A DNA stretch of 64,000 nt from positions 13,435,001-13,499,000 of the forward strand of contig CATNEN010000003.1 in the NCBI GenBank assembly GCA_950097015.1, written 5' to 3'. Positions 22,995 through 34,200 of the stretch are shown one piece after another (the first letter of the stretch is position 1; the number at the start of each line of letters is the position of its first letter). This stretch comes from Macrostomum hystrix (lineage: Eukaryota; Platyhelminthes; Macrostomidae). The notes under the pieces are model-generated. The model saw nothing but the letters and a program-made list of their open reading frames with translations. It was not told where the DNA came from and searched no databases. The position numbers and the translations under genes are program-made.

Positions 22995-23600
22995 CCGTAA
23001 TAAATTTACAGTTATATTATGAATATTTTAAGAATAAAAAATTATAGAATATCCTATAATGCCTATATTTTTATAGCTTTAGTTGATTGAGTATCCTACG
23101 TACTACTATAAAAAAACAAAAACAAATCTCAAAATTTGAGAACCTCTGCATTATTCTGTACCACCGTTCTCACAGTCTCACAGTTTAAAGTTTTATTTAT
23201 CAATGAGTTCTTGGAGGTTAGAAACATGAACGCGAAAACTGTTAAAGTGTCGAATCTATATTAAAATTATACTTGTTTTATAATTCCTTTTGACCCAAAA
23301 CCAATGTAAACATCATTATATGCATTTTTAAGACAGGCAAGCACTTTTAGGACAGCTGTATAGGAATTGATCAAGCCATCTCAAAACAGGTTTTTGCGTC
23401 AAAAATGTTTAATTAATCTAGAACTTAAGTTTCTGTCATTTCGGAATAATTTAAAAAGAATTTCAATATTCAGCATTCAAAAAATTAAAAGTTTTTATAT
23501 GGGCCTATAGTTTTTTAGTTTAGTCTACCATTTCATGGATCGGTACTAAAAGTGCAAGTATAACACATACGATGTCTGAAAAGTGCATGGAATTGATCCA
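22995..23600. other. AT-rich intergenic DNA
   Basis: No coding or repeat structure recognised. Confidence 0.5.
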
Positions 23601-23613
23601 ATCCAAGCGGCAA

Positions 23614-24595
23614 CTACAGCTCGGTCTTTTTGTTGGTAGAATCTTCCTCTTCCTCCTGCTTAGGATAGGGAGTGCCATTGAAACCGTAGCTTTTCAGCAG
23701 CTCCTTGATTTCGTCGGCTGTGCTGTTGACGACGTCGTGACGATGCGCGTATTTCTTCTCGCTAGTGAAGATGTACAGGGTTGGCACGGCGTCCTGTCCG
23801 TTCTTCCAGTGTACATTGGGCCAGTACTCGTCGAGTAGCATCGAGTTGATGAAGCTCCTTGCCTCGGTGTAGTTGGACTGGCAGTGCACGTGCGCGTGCA
23901 GCACAGCGTACGAAGGTCGCATGTCTTCGTCTCTCCTGGTTCGATTCCAATCGATGTTGCCCTTGATGTAGAACTCCTCGAAGCGGGTCATGTTAATCTT
24001 GGGTCGTTTGGGCTTCTCTGATCCGGCTGGCTGGCTGCTGTCGGCAGAGCTGGGCGCAGTTAGGAGGGCCAGTGTGTAGAGCAGGAAGCTCGCGACTAGA
24101 ATGGTGCTCACTAGATGTCCTTTAGCCTGAGGCGAAACGAATGGTAATTGAGATCATGAGAGATCAAGAGCGTTACAGCCGGTAAAACCTCAAGAGTGTA
24201 AATGATAATTTAGGGTGCACTCGTAGATATCTTATCAACTGGCGGCAATAAAGGCTGACACCAGTTAATTAAGGGCTAAACGGGGTAATTATCTGTCAGG
24301 GAACGTAGGGGTCACGTCGTGAATGTGGTGAATTATCCTACTATTATGGGATCTTGTCAGAGTGTAATTGACTATAATAAAAAAAGCTAATTAGGCTAAT
24401 TAATTAATAATCTTATCAGACAGGTATAGATTAATTGGACGCTAAAGTGCGTTTTGTAAAATACAGTCTTCGTTTTTATTCGAATAGTAAGTAGAACTTT
24501 GCTATGGTACCGAAATAGGTCATACTACATGTAGATGTAATTAGTTACAAACAATACGACTCATACAAACGCTGATGACAAACAATTAACTCACC
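23614..24595 (-). CDS. Small secreted/ER-lumenal protein, possible selenoprotein M/F-like fold with Cys in place of Sec
   Basis: Two exons are predicted. The main exon, complement of 23614-24126 (171 codons with stop), follows an acceptor CGCCTCAG. The first exon ends at 24595 with the ATG directly before a strong donor (ATG|GTGAGT), so it contributes only the initiator Met in phase 0. The product begins with a hydrophobic signal peptide (LVASFLLYTLALLTAPSSA), has five N-x-T sequons (NMT, NRT, NYT, NST, NGT) and ends in KTEL, a KDEL-type retrieval signal, so an ER-lumenal location is likely. HVHCQSNYTEARSFI aligns plausibly with the CxxU region of selenoprotein M. VPTLYIF and TADEIKELLKSYGF align with its last strand and helix. 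That family assignment is my inference from weak similarity. Another thioredoxin-fold ER protein is possible. Confidence 0.7.
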
Positions 24596-24599
24596 ATGA

Positions 24600-25350
24600 C
24601 GACAGCTTACTCGAAACCTTGAGAGGAAAAACGTATTTAAAAAAATCAAAAGGGTAGATTTCGGTAAAGAGGAAAATGGCCGACCAGTTTGGCCTTTTTA
24701 TTTAGTAGGCCATCGATCCCAGAAAGCACACGTGGATTAAGCAGACAACCCCATCCTCCGAGCTCTCAACGGGTTTCAATCTCGTTGAGGCAAAGACTGT
24801 GATAAGGGGAGAAAAACTCAGGCTGAGTACCGACGTCATTTCCTGTCGACGCATAGCTAAGTTGAACCAATCAATGCTTGCAGCTTTTGTCAAAGAAATC
24901 TTCGAATCCTAGAAAAAACGATCGTAAATATCGGATGCGGCGCTATACTCCGTAGCTTGAATCTGAAAGCCATTGTCACCGGATGTATAAATCAAAGCAC
25001 TGAAAATGCTCACATGTAGCTCTTGCTTTCGTAGATGATGTGGATTTACACGTCGACTTACACAATATAATATGAATCAGATTAGTAAAAATCAAACGAT
25101 CGGGCGTGGCTGCTATTTTTTCAGGACGGATCGCAAGTACTGTATATAATACTAAAGCAGTCTTATTGCAGTGTCTATTGTAAAATTCTATGCATTGCTC
25201 TTATTAAGCCATATTATAAGCTTTTGCCAGACAGTTGACAAAGGCGGTGTGGCTGAAATTATACCCCAAATTCATGAAGGCTCTATACATAAACTCGAGA
25301 CAACATTTAAAACAAATCCATGTTTTCCTTGGTACGTGGACCTATCCACA
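24600..25350. other. Intergenic, includes the 5' flank of the secreted-protein gene
   Basis: Unique sequence. The promoter of the minus-strand gene ending at 24595 should lie in the first few hundred bases, but no certain TATA box or initiator can be picked out. Confidence 0.4.
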
Positions 25351-25354
25351 CGAA

Positions 25355-25615
25355 TCTAACTGGCAGAGTGGTCAAGCGTGTCCCTGGGCTCGATTCCGCG
25401 GCGAGGCCACATTCGTTTGGGCGCAGCTACGAAAAGAAGGCTTGGGGGCTGTAGTTCAATTTGCGCCTTTGAGGCAATTACAAATCACTGCCTGAGATAT
25501 TCAGGGCAAATCTACGTACTCCACACCTGTGTAAGTGTGTGCCTTCGTACGGTATATACGTGCGTGAGCGGAATGAGCAGAATTGCCTCCTTGCTGCAGC
25601 TAAAAGTGGAATGTT
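25355..25615 (+). mobile_element. tRNA-derived SINE, family B, copy 1
   Basis: The 5' end ACTGGCAGAGTGGTCAAGCG is a clear A box of tRNA-Leu/Ser type, and GGGCTCGATTCCGCGGCGAG supplies the B box. The body (AAGGCTTGGGGGCT, AATTTGCGCCTTTGAGG, CACACCTGTGTAAGTGTGTG) ends in GCAGAATTGCCTCCTTGC. Four more copies are in the window. Confidence 0.85.
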
Positions 25616-25619
25616 TCAT

Positions 25620-25940
25620 ACGAGCCTTTCGTTCTGTGAGGGCGTCGAGACCGTCCTGCTGTACAAGCCTGATACCTTTACGCTTACGGACTCGCTGGAA
25701 CAGCCTTAAAGATCAGCGACGAGCGAGTCACTAACGCTTCACTATATCGCCGCACCGCTTAAACGAATTGCTGCGTCGTCGGCGACTTCAGCTGGCAGAC
25801 CACATCATCCGCGCCGATTCCTACTGCCCACAGCCGGTGCAGGTGCTGCGGCTGCTCACGCTGAAGGCACACTACCAGCGCGGCCAGGCCCGAACTCGGT
25901 GTTTCGTCGACTGCCTGCTGGCTGGCAGACGCTGGCGCCC
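25620..25940 (+). pseudogene. Degraded LINE ORF2 C-terminal fragment
   Basis: Three reading frames in succession give EGVETVLLYKPDTFTLTD, then KISDERVTNASLYRRTA, then LLRRRRLQLADHIIRADS and QRGQARTRCFVDCLL. In that order these match the stereotyped end of many LINE reverse transcriptases (LLYGxETWTLT, then RVTNxELY, then RRRLRxxGHxxR, then RGRPRxTxxDxL). Two frameshifts and stops make it a dead fragment. The copy is 5'-truncated and lies directly after SINE B1, suggesting insertion next to or into it. Confidence 0.75.
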
Positions 25941-25979
25941 CCGACTTACGTTGGAGAGTCGTTTGAGAAGCGATCAAGC

Positions 25980-26480
25980 AATTAGAAAAACTGTTTGAGC
26001 AGCGTTTTGAGTAGTTGGAGATGCGTTTGAGTCGTTGGAGAAGCGTTTGAGTCGTTGGAGAAGCGTTTCAGTAGTTGGAGATGCGTTTGAGACGTTGGAG
26101 AAGCGTTTGAGTCGTTGGAGAAGCGATTGAAACGTTGGAGATGTGTTTGAGACGTTGGAGATGCGTTAGAGTCGTTCGAGATGCGTTTGAGTCGTTGGAG
26201 AAGCGATTGAAACGTTGGAGAAGCGTTAGAGTCGTTGTAGAAGCGTTTGAGTAGTTGGAGATGCGTTTGAGACGTTGGAGAAGCGTTTGAGACGTTGGAG
26301 AAGCGTTTGAGTAGTTGGATAAGCGTTTGAGTCGTTGGATAAGCGTTTGAGTCGTTGGAGAAGCGTTTGAGTTGTTGGAGAAGCATTGGAATCGGTGGAG
26401 AAGCGTTGGAATCGGTGGAGAAGCATTGGAATCGGTGGAGAAGCATTGGAATCGGTGGAGATGCGTTAAAGTCATTATAA
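25980..26480. repeat. 20-bp minisatellite (GTCGTTGGAGAAGCGTTTGA)
   Basis: About 25 copies beginning exactly where the LINE fragment fades. A GGAATCGGTGGAGAAGCATT variant occupies the right end. The copies are well preserved on the left and degenerate after 26460. Confidence 0.93.
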
Positions 26481-26489
26481 AACTGTTTG

Positions 26490-27810
26490 AATCGTTGGTA
26501 ATCCGTTCAAGTCATTTAGACAACTGCTTCAGGGGTTGAAGAAGCGTTTGAGCTGTTCCACACGATTCGTTAACGAGGGGTAAAAGGTTTGCTTTAATTG
26601 GGAAAACATTGATTCCAAGAACTAACCTAAAATTTCAGAAACAAATAAAAACATTTCAATCCGTAAAATTGTTTGTTTTGTCACAAAATGTTTGATAGAT
26701 AGACATGTGCAGCTACGCAAATTAAATCAGAAAACTTTTTTATTTATTTCTGCACTCAGTTGTTAAAAGAACATTGCATTTATAGGGAAATAATATGATA
26801 GCTTTAAAATAATTTTAAAAAAAGAAAGTACAATGAAAAGAACAATGAAACTGTGCAAAATCGCCATTAGTTGACTATGGTTTCAGAATAGGTTTTTAAC
26901 GTCATGACTTCCTCTAATCCTCTTTATTCGCTTGACGTGCTACTTATATAAGTAGAAAAACACTAATTTTTCCCTACGAAAGAAAAAATTTTAGTTTTTT
27001 TATTTTTCTAAAAAGGGCTTTACAATAATTAGCCAGATTTCTTAATAGAAATTTTACTTAATTAATTTTACTTAAGTTAATAAGTTAACAAAGTGCAAAA
27101 TGAATGTGACTTATGTACAGAACTTTAATATATAATGTGAAAGAAAAAGTAATGCACGTTTAACAACAAAAAAGTAATAATATTATACATAAATAAGTGT
27201 ATATGTTTGCATATTTAAATTCATTTACAGTATTCTGAACTAGTCATTAAATTGAATTCGCGCCAAAATGGTAAATTTGAGTCGCCTTTGCATGACTTAC
27301 ACTTTTTTGGCGCGCATTCAAATGTTCAAGTGCCAATCGTGCGAAGAACTTGAAGCAGTGAACAGACAACGGATATAGCTCAAAATATTTTCTAGCGAAT
27401 GGCAAATGGTAGAAAGTTTTAAAATTAGGAGAACAATTTTAGGAGAAAGCAATTAAGAGTAAGTTACCAGCTAACCAAGAGAGACATGCCTTGATGTAGG
27501 AAAAATTCGGGACTGAATAACAACACTAGAGCAACAGAAAAAAGTAATTTCAAAAGTTAACAATCCATGACTTAAAAAGTCACCCAACAATATTAAAAAA
27601 AGTAAGCACGAGAAAACATTTTTCAAACACTAAGTGATCTGCGACACGCAGCTTATTTATTAATATAATCCCTTGAACTCGGAACTGAGAGAGAAGTTCA
27701 AGACATTATTTTATGTAGAAAGACTAAAGAAAAGAACGATAGTTTTTTAACTTTCTAAACACAAAAACATTAGGCAGAATATCTTCTGACTTTAAATTGA
27801 CAAAATCTTA
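26490..27810. other. AT-rich intergenic DNA
   Basis: Unique sequence with no gene recognised. A GCGCCAAAA-type motif occurs twice in opposite orientation near 27260 and 27310. Confidence 0.45.
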
Positions 27811-27814
27811 ATGG

Positions 27815-28060
27815 ACCCAAGGCCCTGGATAGACAGCCACCTCACTCCGCATGTCTTGTCTGCCTGGGCCCTGGATAGACAGCCACCTCACTCCGCATGT
27901 CTTGTCTGCCTGGGCCCTGGATAGACAGCCACCTCACTCCGCATGTCTTGTCTGCCCGGGCCCTGGATAGACAGCCACCTCACTCCGCATGTCTTATCTG
28001 CCTGGGCCCTGGATAGACAGCCACCTCACTCCGCATGTCTTGTTTGCCTAGGCCCTGAAT
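27815..28060. repeat. 46-bp minisatellite downstream of ARIH2
   Basis: Five nearly identical copies of a 46-bp unit starting GCCCTGGATAGACAGCCACC and ending TGTCTTGTCTGCCTGG. The high identity points to recent amplification. Confidence 0.92.
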
Positions 28061-28167
28061 ATGCACCGATCTTTTAAGTTGCAGTACTTTCCTAATATCA
28101 AAATAGGATAAAGTTATCGACATTGATAGTATAATAAAAACAAGTCCATTCCAAAGCTGTTCACTGC

Positions 28168-28311
28168 TCAATGAAATTCCTTTACAAGAAATTCACGCAT
28201 CTTCTCGCAGTGAAACATTTGATATTCCACCTGGCCACGATGCGATCGATTTGACAAATCGGCGCGCTCAATCAGAAACGATAGATCTTCGACAGCCTTT
28301 TCGAGCATGGC
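28168..28311 (-). CDS. ARIH2: ARIH2 last coding exon
   Basis: The acceptor is AATCCCCCTAG. It encodes 47 residues, [18 protein letters not shown] through FLVKEFH, followed by TGA at 28168-28170. It matches the end of ARIH2 (LENLSWKVERAD-type text). It is too short to stand out as an ORF. Confidence 0.88.
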   Translation of the reverse strand, partial: AMLEKAVEDLSFLIERADLSNRSHRGQVEYQMFHCEKMREFLVKEFH

Positions 28312-31265
28312 CTAGGGGGATTTTTTAAGTTATTGATGATCAATCAATAGTCAACAAAACCTAGAATCAAGGAAGTTCAGTATAAAAAAACGAATTGTAG
28401 CTCACCTGCTGATACTCGAATAGTTCCTTGCGCACGTGACCTTTGGGTAAAAAGTAAGCGTAGGGATAAGTGTATTGCAGGGTGTAGCGGCATCGGCGCA
28501 GCATCTCGGCTGCCGTGATCAGGTACTGCCAATCAATCCAGGTGCCTTCGCTGAGCATCACGCGTTCCTCGATGCGATCGCGAATCTTTTTCAAAGCGTC
28601 GGCCTCTAAACGCAGCGACTTGCCGTGATTGTCCCAGCGGGTGAAATAGTGCAAATATTTGCGCAGCGCCTCGCGAGCTTGCGCCCCGGCCGCGGCCTCG
28701 CTAAGCATCTGCGGATTCTCTTTGTACTTGCTGCACTCGTAGAAATCTTTGCCGTGCTGTCTCCAATCGCCAAGACAGACCCAGCAAAAATCGAATTTGC
28801 ATTTGAAGCACTGCATATGATTGCAGCCGCCGTTCTTTTCAATGCAGACGCCGCACTTTGGACAATCCTGAATTATTAATGTCAAACTAATCAGGATTAG
28901 ATTTTTTTCGATACATATCGGGCGGACATAAATCAAAGTAGATAGATAACTCTCAATTGAAAAACTCTTATCGTAATTGTACACAAAAGTTTTTTATTGG
29001 CACAATGTAAACTATTTTTGTTTCGATACATATCGGGTAGCTGAGCAATCAAAGTAAAATATTTTAGTACGTTTAACTGAAATAAATAATTGTGATTATG
29101 AGTCCACGGAGTGGTTGGACGCCACCTGGTACCCATTTAACAGCTGGGTAAACTGATGCAATATAGAGTTAAGTGTATTACTAAAGGACACAGATTGTTT
29201 CAGTAAAGTCTGGAATCGAACCCCCGCCCTAAAGACTACGTTACAACCTCAAATAACGATGCCTCTTTCTTTTTGTACCTAGATTATCTAGTATCTGGAT
29301 CCAGACTAATTGCTATGCCTACCAGAATTGTCTGTAATGCCTACCAGAATTGTCTGTAATATCTACCAGAATGGTCTGTAACGTCTAGCAGAATTGTCTG
29401 TAACATCAACCAAAATTGTCTGTAATATCTACCAGAATGGTAAATGTCTACCTAAATTGGCTATTATATCTATATAGAATTGCTACTTGACATGGCTATA
29501 AAGACTATTTATTAGTTTTTTTCGATACATATCTGGTAGGTTAAAAAATTAACGGACCTTAGTATGCGCGCTAATATAATTAGCCGTCTCGGAGTCGTCT
29601 CTGCACTTTAATAGCCAGCGCTTAATCAGGGCACAATCAGTCGGCGCGTGATAATCCATGCCGCAGGCGAAACAGAAAGCAGATTTACATTGTCCGCAAA
29701 TCACTAGCCTAGCATCTCTCTGCCTGGCTCGGAGCACACCGGAACAATCCGATCTAGTGCAGAAGACCAACTGCGGATGCGAAGTAATCTGGGCTCGAAA
29801 TGAGACCTCGTGAAAGCGGCGCCTTATTACCGGATCTGTTAGACAGGCCAATACTAGATCGTCAGTAGCTAGCAAGGCGCAGTCGCGCTCCATGCATTGA
29901 ACATCGGCACGGCTAGACTGCAGTTGGGTGGCAACGAATGCCTGCCAACATTCGGTGCAGAACACGTGACCGCAGGCTAAACCTTTCACCGTCACGCTAG
30001 TGCTGGTTGGCAGACAACAGATGGGGCAAGCAATGCCAGGCTGCATTACCTGCAGGGACAGATGAGATAAGATTGCACTGGTTTGCTCTTCTCTAGGTCC
30101 GTAAATCAGATTGATAGGTTTACATGTAATGTCTAATTGACTTGTCTGTAATATCAAATCTAGCACACTGCAATGACTGCCAAGATTGTCTGTAATGTCT
30201 GTTTGGGTTGCCTGTAATGTATGCTTGGATTGCCTGTAATGTCTGTTTGGGTTGTCTGTAATGACTGTTTGGGTTGTATGTACCTGTAATGTCTGTTTGG
30301 GTTGTCTGTAATTACTGTTTAGATTGTCTGTAATGACTGTTTAGATTGTCTGTGATGACTGTTTAGATTGTCTGTATTCTGTAATGTCTGCTTGGATTGC
30401 CTGTAATCTCTGCATGAATTGTCTGTAAAGGCTTACCTAGATTTTCCCAAAACTTTAAACGAATGGCCTAATACAGAAGCCACAGTAATAAAAGAGCCTT
30501 ACAGAAACCACTGTAATCATAACAGACTGTTACAGAAACCACTGTAATCATAACGGACTGTAACAGAAACCACTGTACTCATAACGGACTGTTTCAGAAA
30601 CCACTGTAATCATAACGGACTGTTACAGAAACCACTGTAATCATAACGGACTGTTACAGAAACCACTGTAATCATAACGGACTGTTACAGAAACCACTGT
30701 AATCATAACGGACTGTTACAGAAACCACTGTAATCATAACGGACTGTTACAGAAAACTTTTACAGAACATTTTATTAAGAATATAAAAAGTAAAAAATCT
30801 GCCACTGTCACGAACCTGCGGTTTAGGCATAGGCGCGCCCAACGGCGGTCGCTGGGCTCCAGAAACGCACGGATCGGGTGGTATAATCCTAGCCTTCTGC
30901 ATCACGGCTCGCCTATCGCGTCGCCATTCAGTTTCGAGGGCGGCCAAATTCCAACTGTAGGCAATCAACAATCGCCTAGCTGTGGCAGGCCTTAGCTCCA
31001 GAGCAGAACAAGCGGCTTCAACAGCTTCGTTGAGTAGCTGCTCAACCTCCGGCACAGATAGTGTCTCATATTCTGGCTGCTGCGGTTGAGATCGACAATC
31101 GGCATTGGCGCCGTCCATCATATCTTCGTCAGTGTTGTCATAGTAGGATGGATCATAGTCTAGACTGTCCTCGTCTTCATTGGAGCTGGCATCGTCGTCT
31201 TCGTCGCTGCTGGCTATGGCGGCAGCAGCTGCTGCCACTTCGCGCTTTCTAGTATTTGAGTCCGA
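28168..31265 (-). CDS. ARIH2: Ariadne-2 RBR E3 ubiquitin ligase (N-terminal exon possibly missing)
   Basis: Four exons, complement of 28168-28311, 28406-28867, 29558-30049 and 30816-31265, all join in phase 0 with GT-AG borders to give about 515 residues. The order is an acidic N-terminus with [12 protein letters not shown], a UBA-like segment, RING1 ([14 protein letters not shown]), IBR with [17 protein letters not shown], the family signature [21 protein letters not shown]2 with [13 protein letters not shown] (the GGC cysteine is the predicted ubiquitin-accepting residue) and an Ariadne domain ending FEYQQ and RADLSNRSH. These segments match ARIH2 rather than ARIH1. ARIH2 works with neddylated cullin-5 complexes, taking ubiquitin from the E2 onto its own cysteine before transfer. 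The N-terminus before 31265 is unresolved. A donor at 32706 could belong to a 5' non-coding exon. Confidence 0.93.
28406..28867 (-). CDS. ARIH2: ARIH2 exon: RING2 and Ariadne domain
   Basis: The acceptor is TTAATAATTCAG and the donor CAGCAG|GTGAGC, 154 codons. It encodes [29 protein letters not shown] and the helical region with [16 protein letters not shown] and [16 protein letters not shown]. Confidence 0.92.
29098..29252 (-). mobile_element. tRNA-derived SINE, family A, copy 4 (truncated)
   Basis: A minus-strand partial copy within the ARIH2 RING1-RING2 intron. B-box complement GGAATCGAACCCCCGCCC; body with CATTTAACAGCTGGGTAAACT. Confidence 0.7.
29315..29495. repeat. 22-bp minisatellite in an ARIH2 intron
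   Basis: Six or seven copies of TCTACCAGAATTGTCTGTAA plus two bases. The last 70 bp (TAAATGTCTACCTAAATTGG and following) is repeated nearly unchanged at about 31349-31430 in the upstream ARIH2 intron. Confidence 0.85.
29558..30049 (-). CDS. ARIH2: ARIH2 exon: RING1 and IBR
   Basis: The acceptor is GTCCCTGCAG and the donor AAG|GTCCGT, 164 codons, phase 0 at both ends. It encodes [12 protein letters not shown] through [12 protein letters not shown] with all expected zinc ligands visible. Confidence 0.92.
30125..30440. repeat. 22-bp minisatellite in an ARIH2 intron
   Basis: About 13 imperfect copies based on GACTGTTTAGATTGTCTGTA plus AT. The TTGTCTGTAAT core is shared with the array at 29315 in the next intron of the same gene. 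Confidence 0.85.
30478..30765. repeat. 31-bp minisatellite in an ARIH2 intron
   Basis: Nine copies of a unit made of GAAACCACTGTAATCATAAC and GGACTGTTACA. Copies are almost identical and the array ends about 50 bp from the exon donor at 30815. Confidence 0.92.
30816..31265 (-). CDS. ARIH2: ARIH2 exon: acidic N-terminus and UBA-like region
   Basis: The acceptor CCTTCAG lies before 31265 and the donor CCGCAG|GTTCGT. It encodes [10 protein letters not shown], an Ala run, Asp/Glu-rich sequence and [18 protein letters not shown]. The reading frame is open to the acceptor, so the initiator may be in an upstream exon; no ATG precedes the acidic tract in this exon. Confidence 0.85.
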
Positions 31266-34200
31266 CTGAAGGTTTGTGAGGGTGAAGGTTTTTTTTTAAT
31301 ATTGGACAGCTAGCAAATACTAGCAAATATACTAGCAAAAAAACTACTTGCTCAGTAATGTCTACCAGAATGGTAAATGTCTACCTAAATTGGCTATTAT
31401 ATCTACATAGAATTGCTACTTGACATTTTTTGAAAAAATTGAAATTTTCACAAAAAATGTGTATAGAGATTACAAATGCAGTTAAAAAAGATATACAACT
31501 AAACAAACATAAGCCAGTATGTGAAAGTTTGTTATTAAAACAATCACTATTAAATTAAAATAATAAATTTAAATCAATAAGTCAAGATAAGGATAATTTT
31601 GTTTTCTCCCCTAAATTGTTGCATCAAGCCAAAATTATAATGGTTAAAAGCATATGTATTAGGCCTACCCTTTTGTTTTATTTATTAATTATGGCCAGAT
31701 TTGGCTAAATATGAGTGTTGTAGACAGTATTTAAAAGAAAAAATAATATTTACTTTATATAAAATGTGCTATCTCAAATAAATTGAAAATGCTGAATTTT
31801 GTTTTAATGTATAAAAACTTTGTTTTACAGTGTGAAATTATTTGTTTTAATGTGGTGGCTATATTGATAAAATGGTATAAATAACAGTAAAAAAGAACAT
31901 TTAAAGAAAATTGACCATATCAGATATTTTCTAATACAAAATACAAATGATAAGATAATTTACAAAAGAAAAATAGATTGTGTTGCTATAAACTTGAGAT
32001 CATTTATAAACACTCTTTAATAAAGAGCCTAATGCTCAGAAATATAAACTTTGATAACATTGGTCTGAATAACAAGCATGTTATTGACACATTTCTATGA
32101 TAACTAATATGCTACCAGAATGACTAAATAGCTATTAAATAAATACTTAAATATGATACTCAGACAGTAGCCCTGGCCTACTAGTAGATATACAAAGTAC
32201 ACTCAGAATTATTCCAAGAAACCCCATTCTGAGAATTCTGCAATAAAAATAGTTTGCCCTAGAAATATTTAGTGGCATTTATATTCAAATTGCTTGACAT
32301 AAATATTTATAGGCATAAGAATATATAAGGCCTTAGCCTGTGACAACTATTGGTAGCAGCAATAGAATGAAGAATTCATATAGAAGTTAGCCCTTAACTT
32401 GTTGGCATCACTAGGATTTACATATCTAAATTCATAACTAAAGCATTAGGCCTACAACATGATCTTATTGGCTTAGACATAGCTGAGTTGAAATAAGTGA
32501 GTCTATCAATGCTTACAGCCATAGATAATAGAAAGCATATAAGACAAAAACTGTAACTTGTAGGAATTTACAAGTGCTTTTTCAATTTAATGAAAGATTT
32601 TCTGGTGAATTTAAACAACAAACAGATTATTTGCATTTCTATATTTCTCTTCGTAAATGAACTAAATAAACTAAGTAAATAACACTTATAATGAAATCTT
32701 CTTACTTTTGACTTAGCGGCAGGGAGCCTCCATGACGGATGCAGCGAGGAGGCGGCTGAAGCCACCTATATCGCTAACCCCTGTATAATGAAATCAGTTT
32801 TGACACCTCTTTTTGATAATTTAGAGTGTGAAGTGTGTTCACACCTCTGCCCCACCACCCCACGTCCCCACCCTCACTTTATTGATGATGAACTTGATTC
32901 TTGTTATTAGAAGATGACAAACTGACCAAACTTTAAAGCATGCCAATTGGCTAGATGACCAAGTGTCCTACCTTCCAAGTGGATGACGAAGTTGTAAGAT
33001 GACGAAGTTGTAAGATGACGAAGTGTCTAGGATCCAATTTATTTATTGTATAAACATTATGCTTTAATTTAAAAGAGTTCCATGAAGTAGGCCCTAATAA
33101 AGAATTCTGAGGCAGGCCTAATATTCTATCATATTTTAGAAGTCAAATCTGTACAAAAATATTACAATGTCTGATCTTGGATTTTATTTATTGCACCCTA
33201 ACCTCCTCATATGTAAGGGAATATAAACATTTGATTTTCTGTTAAAAATGAAGACTTGTCTGGAATGCAACTTTACTTGGCTTAGCCAGTCCTCTGTAAA
33301 TAGTCTATTCAACGGTTTTGGTTTATTTATAAAAAAGCTCTTGTGATAATACAGATAGGCCTAGGGAATTGAGGATAGGTCTAGCTGTTTTAGGCCTAGG
33401 CAAAAACTTAACTAAGTAGGCCCTATGGCTATGCATCTCATGTATGTCAAGAGGCAGTGTAGTCGATTCCGATCGTTATTAGGCTTATCGTTATTATTAT
33501 CTGATCGTTCCGATTGTTAACAGACTCACAAAAAAGATAGGCCTATAAATAAAATTTAATGGTAACATTCTAAACTAGGCTCCGGGTATGTATGTTAATT
33601 ACTAAAGAAATTTCTTCTGATTTCTCAAAAAATGTCAAATGACAAAATGTAACCGCTTTAACAAATACTTAATTTAAAGTAAGTTAAAGTAGAAACTACT
33701 TTCGCATAAACAAGCAAAAATTAAGAAAAACAATTAAGTCGATAGAAAAAAATATAGAGGCCCTGAGCCCGGTTCTATCGGCCTCGGTTTAAGGGTAAAC
33801 TTTAAAACCCACCAGAGCCAAACCCACCAGAGCCAAAATTATTCCATAGCCAAAATAAAGTTTACCGGTTTAAGTTAGTCTTGATAATTTATAACTTGTC
33901 TTTACTCATTCATACTCAAAAATTACAGCCGATTGCAGTGTATGATCCTGATTATTGTATTTTTTAATAAGCACAGGCTGCACAGAAAGTGATTAAAATA
34001 GTTTCCGAATTTAAAACTTTCTTGAAAGTGCTAATAAAGTTATTAACTTCTACGAGCTATGCAATCACTATATAACGTAATCTCATGACTAGGGCTAATC
34101 TACTTTGTAAACTATGTAACTTGGTGCTAAATTTATTTGTCAAATTTAATTTTAAAAAAAGCAAAAAAAGTTGTTAGTAGACGTTTTTGGATATTTTATA

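Noticed and set aside
25362-25405. tRNA-Leu/Ser gene
   Set aside because: Only the promoter half resembles a tRNA, and the rest matches the dispersed family B element.
32706-32765. Coding first exon of ARIH2 with a strong GTAAGA donor
   Set aside because: The frame that would join in phase has a stop immediately upstream and no ATG; the ATG present is in a frame that stops before the donor. At most a non-coding exon.
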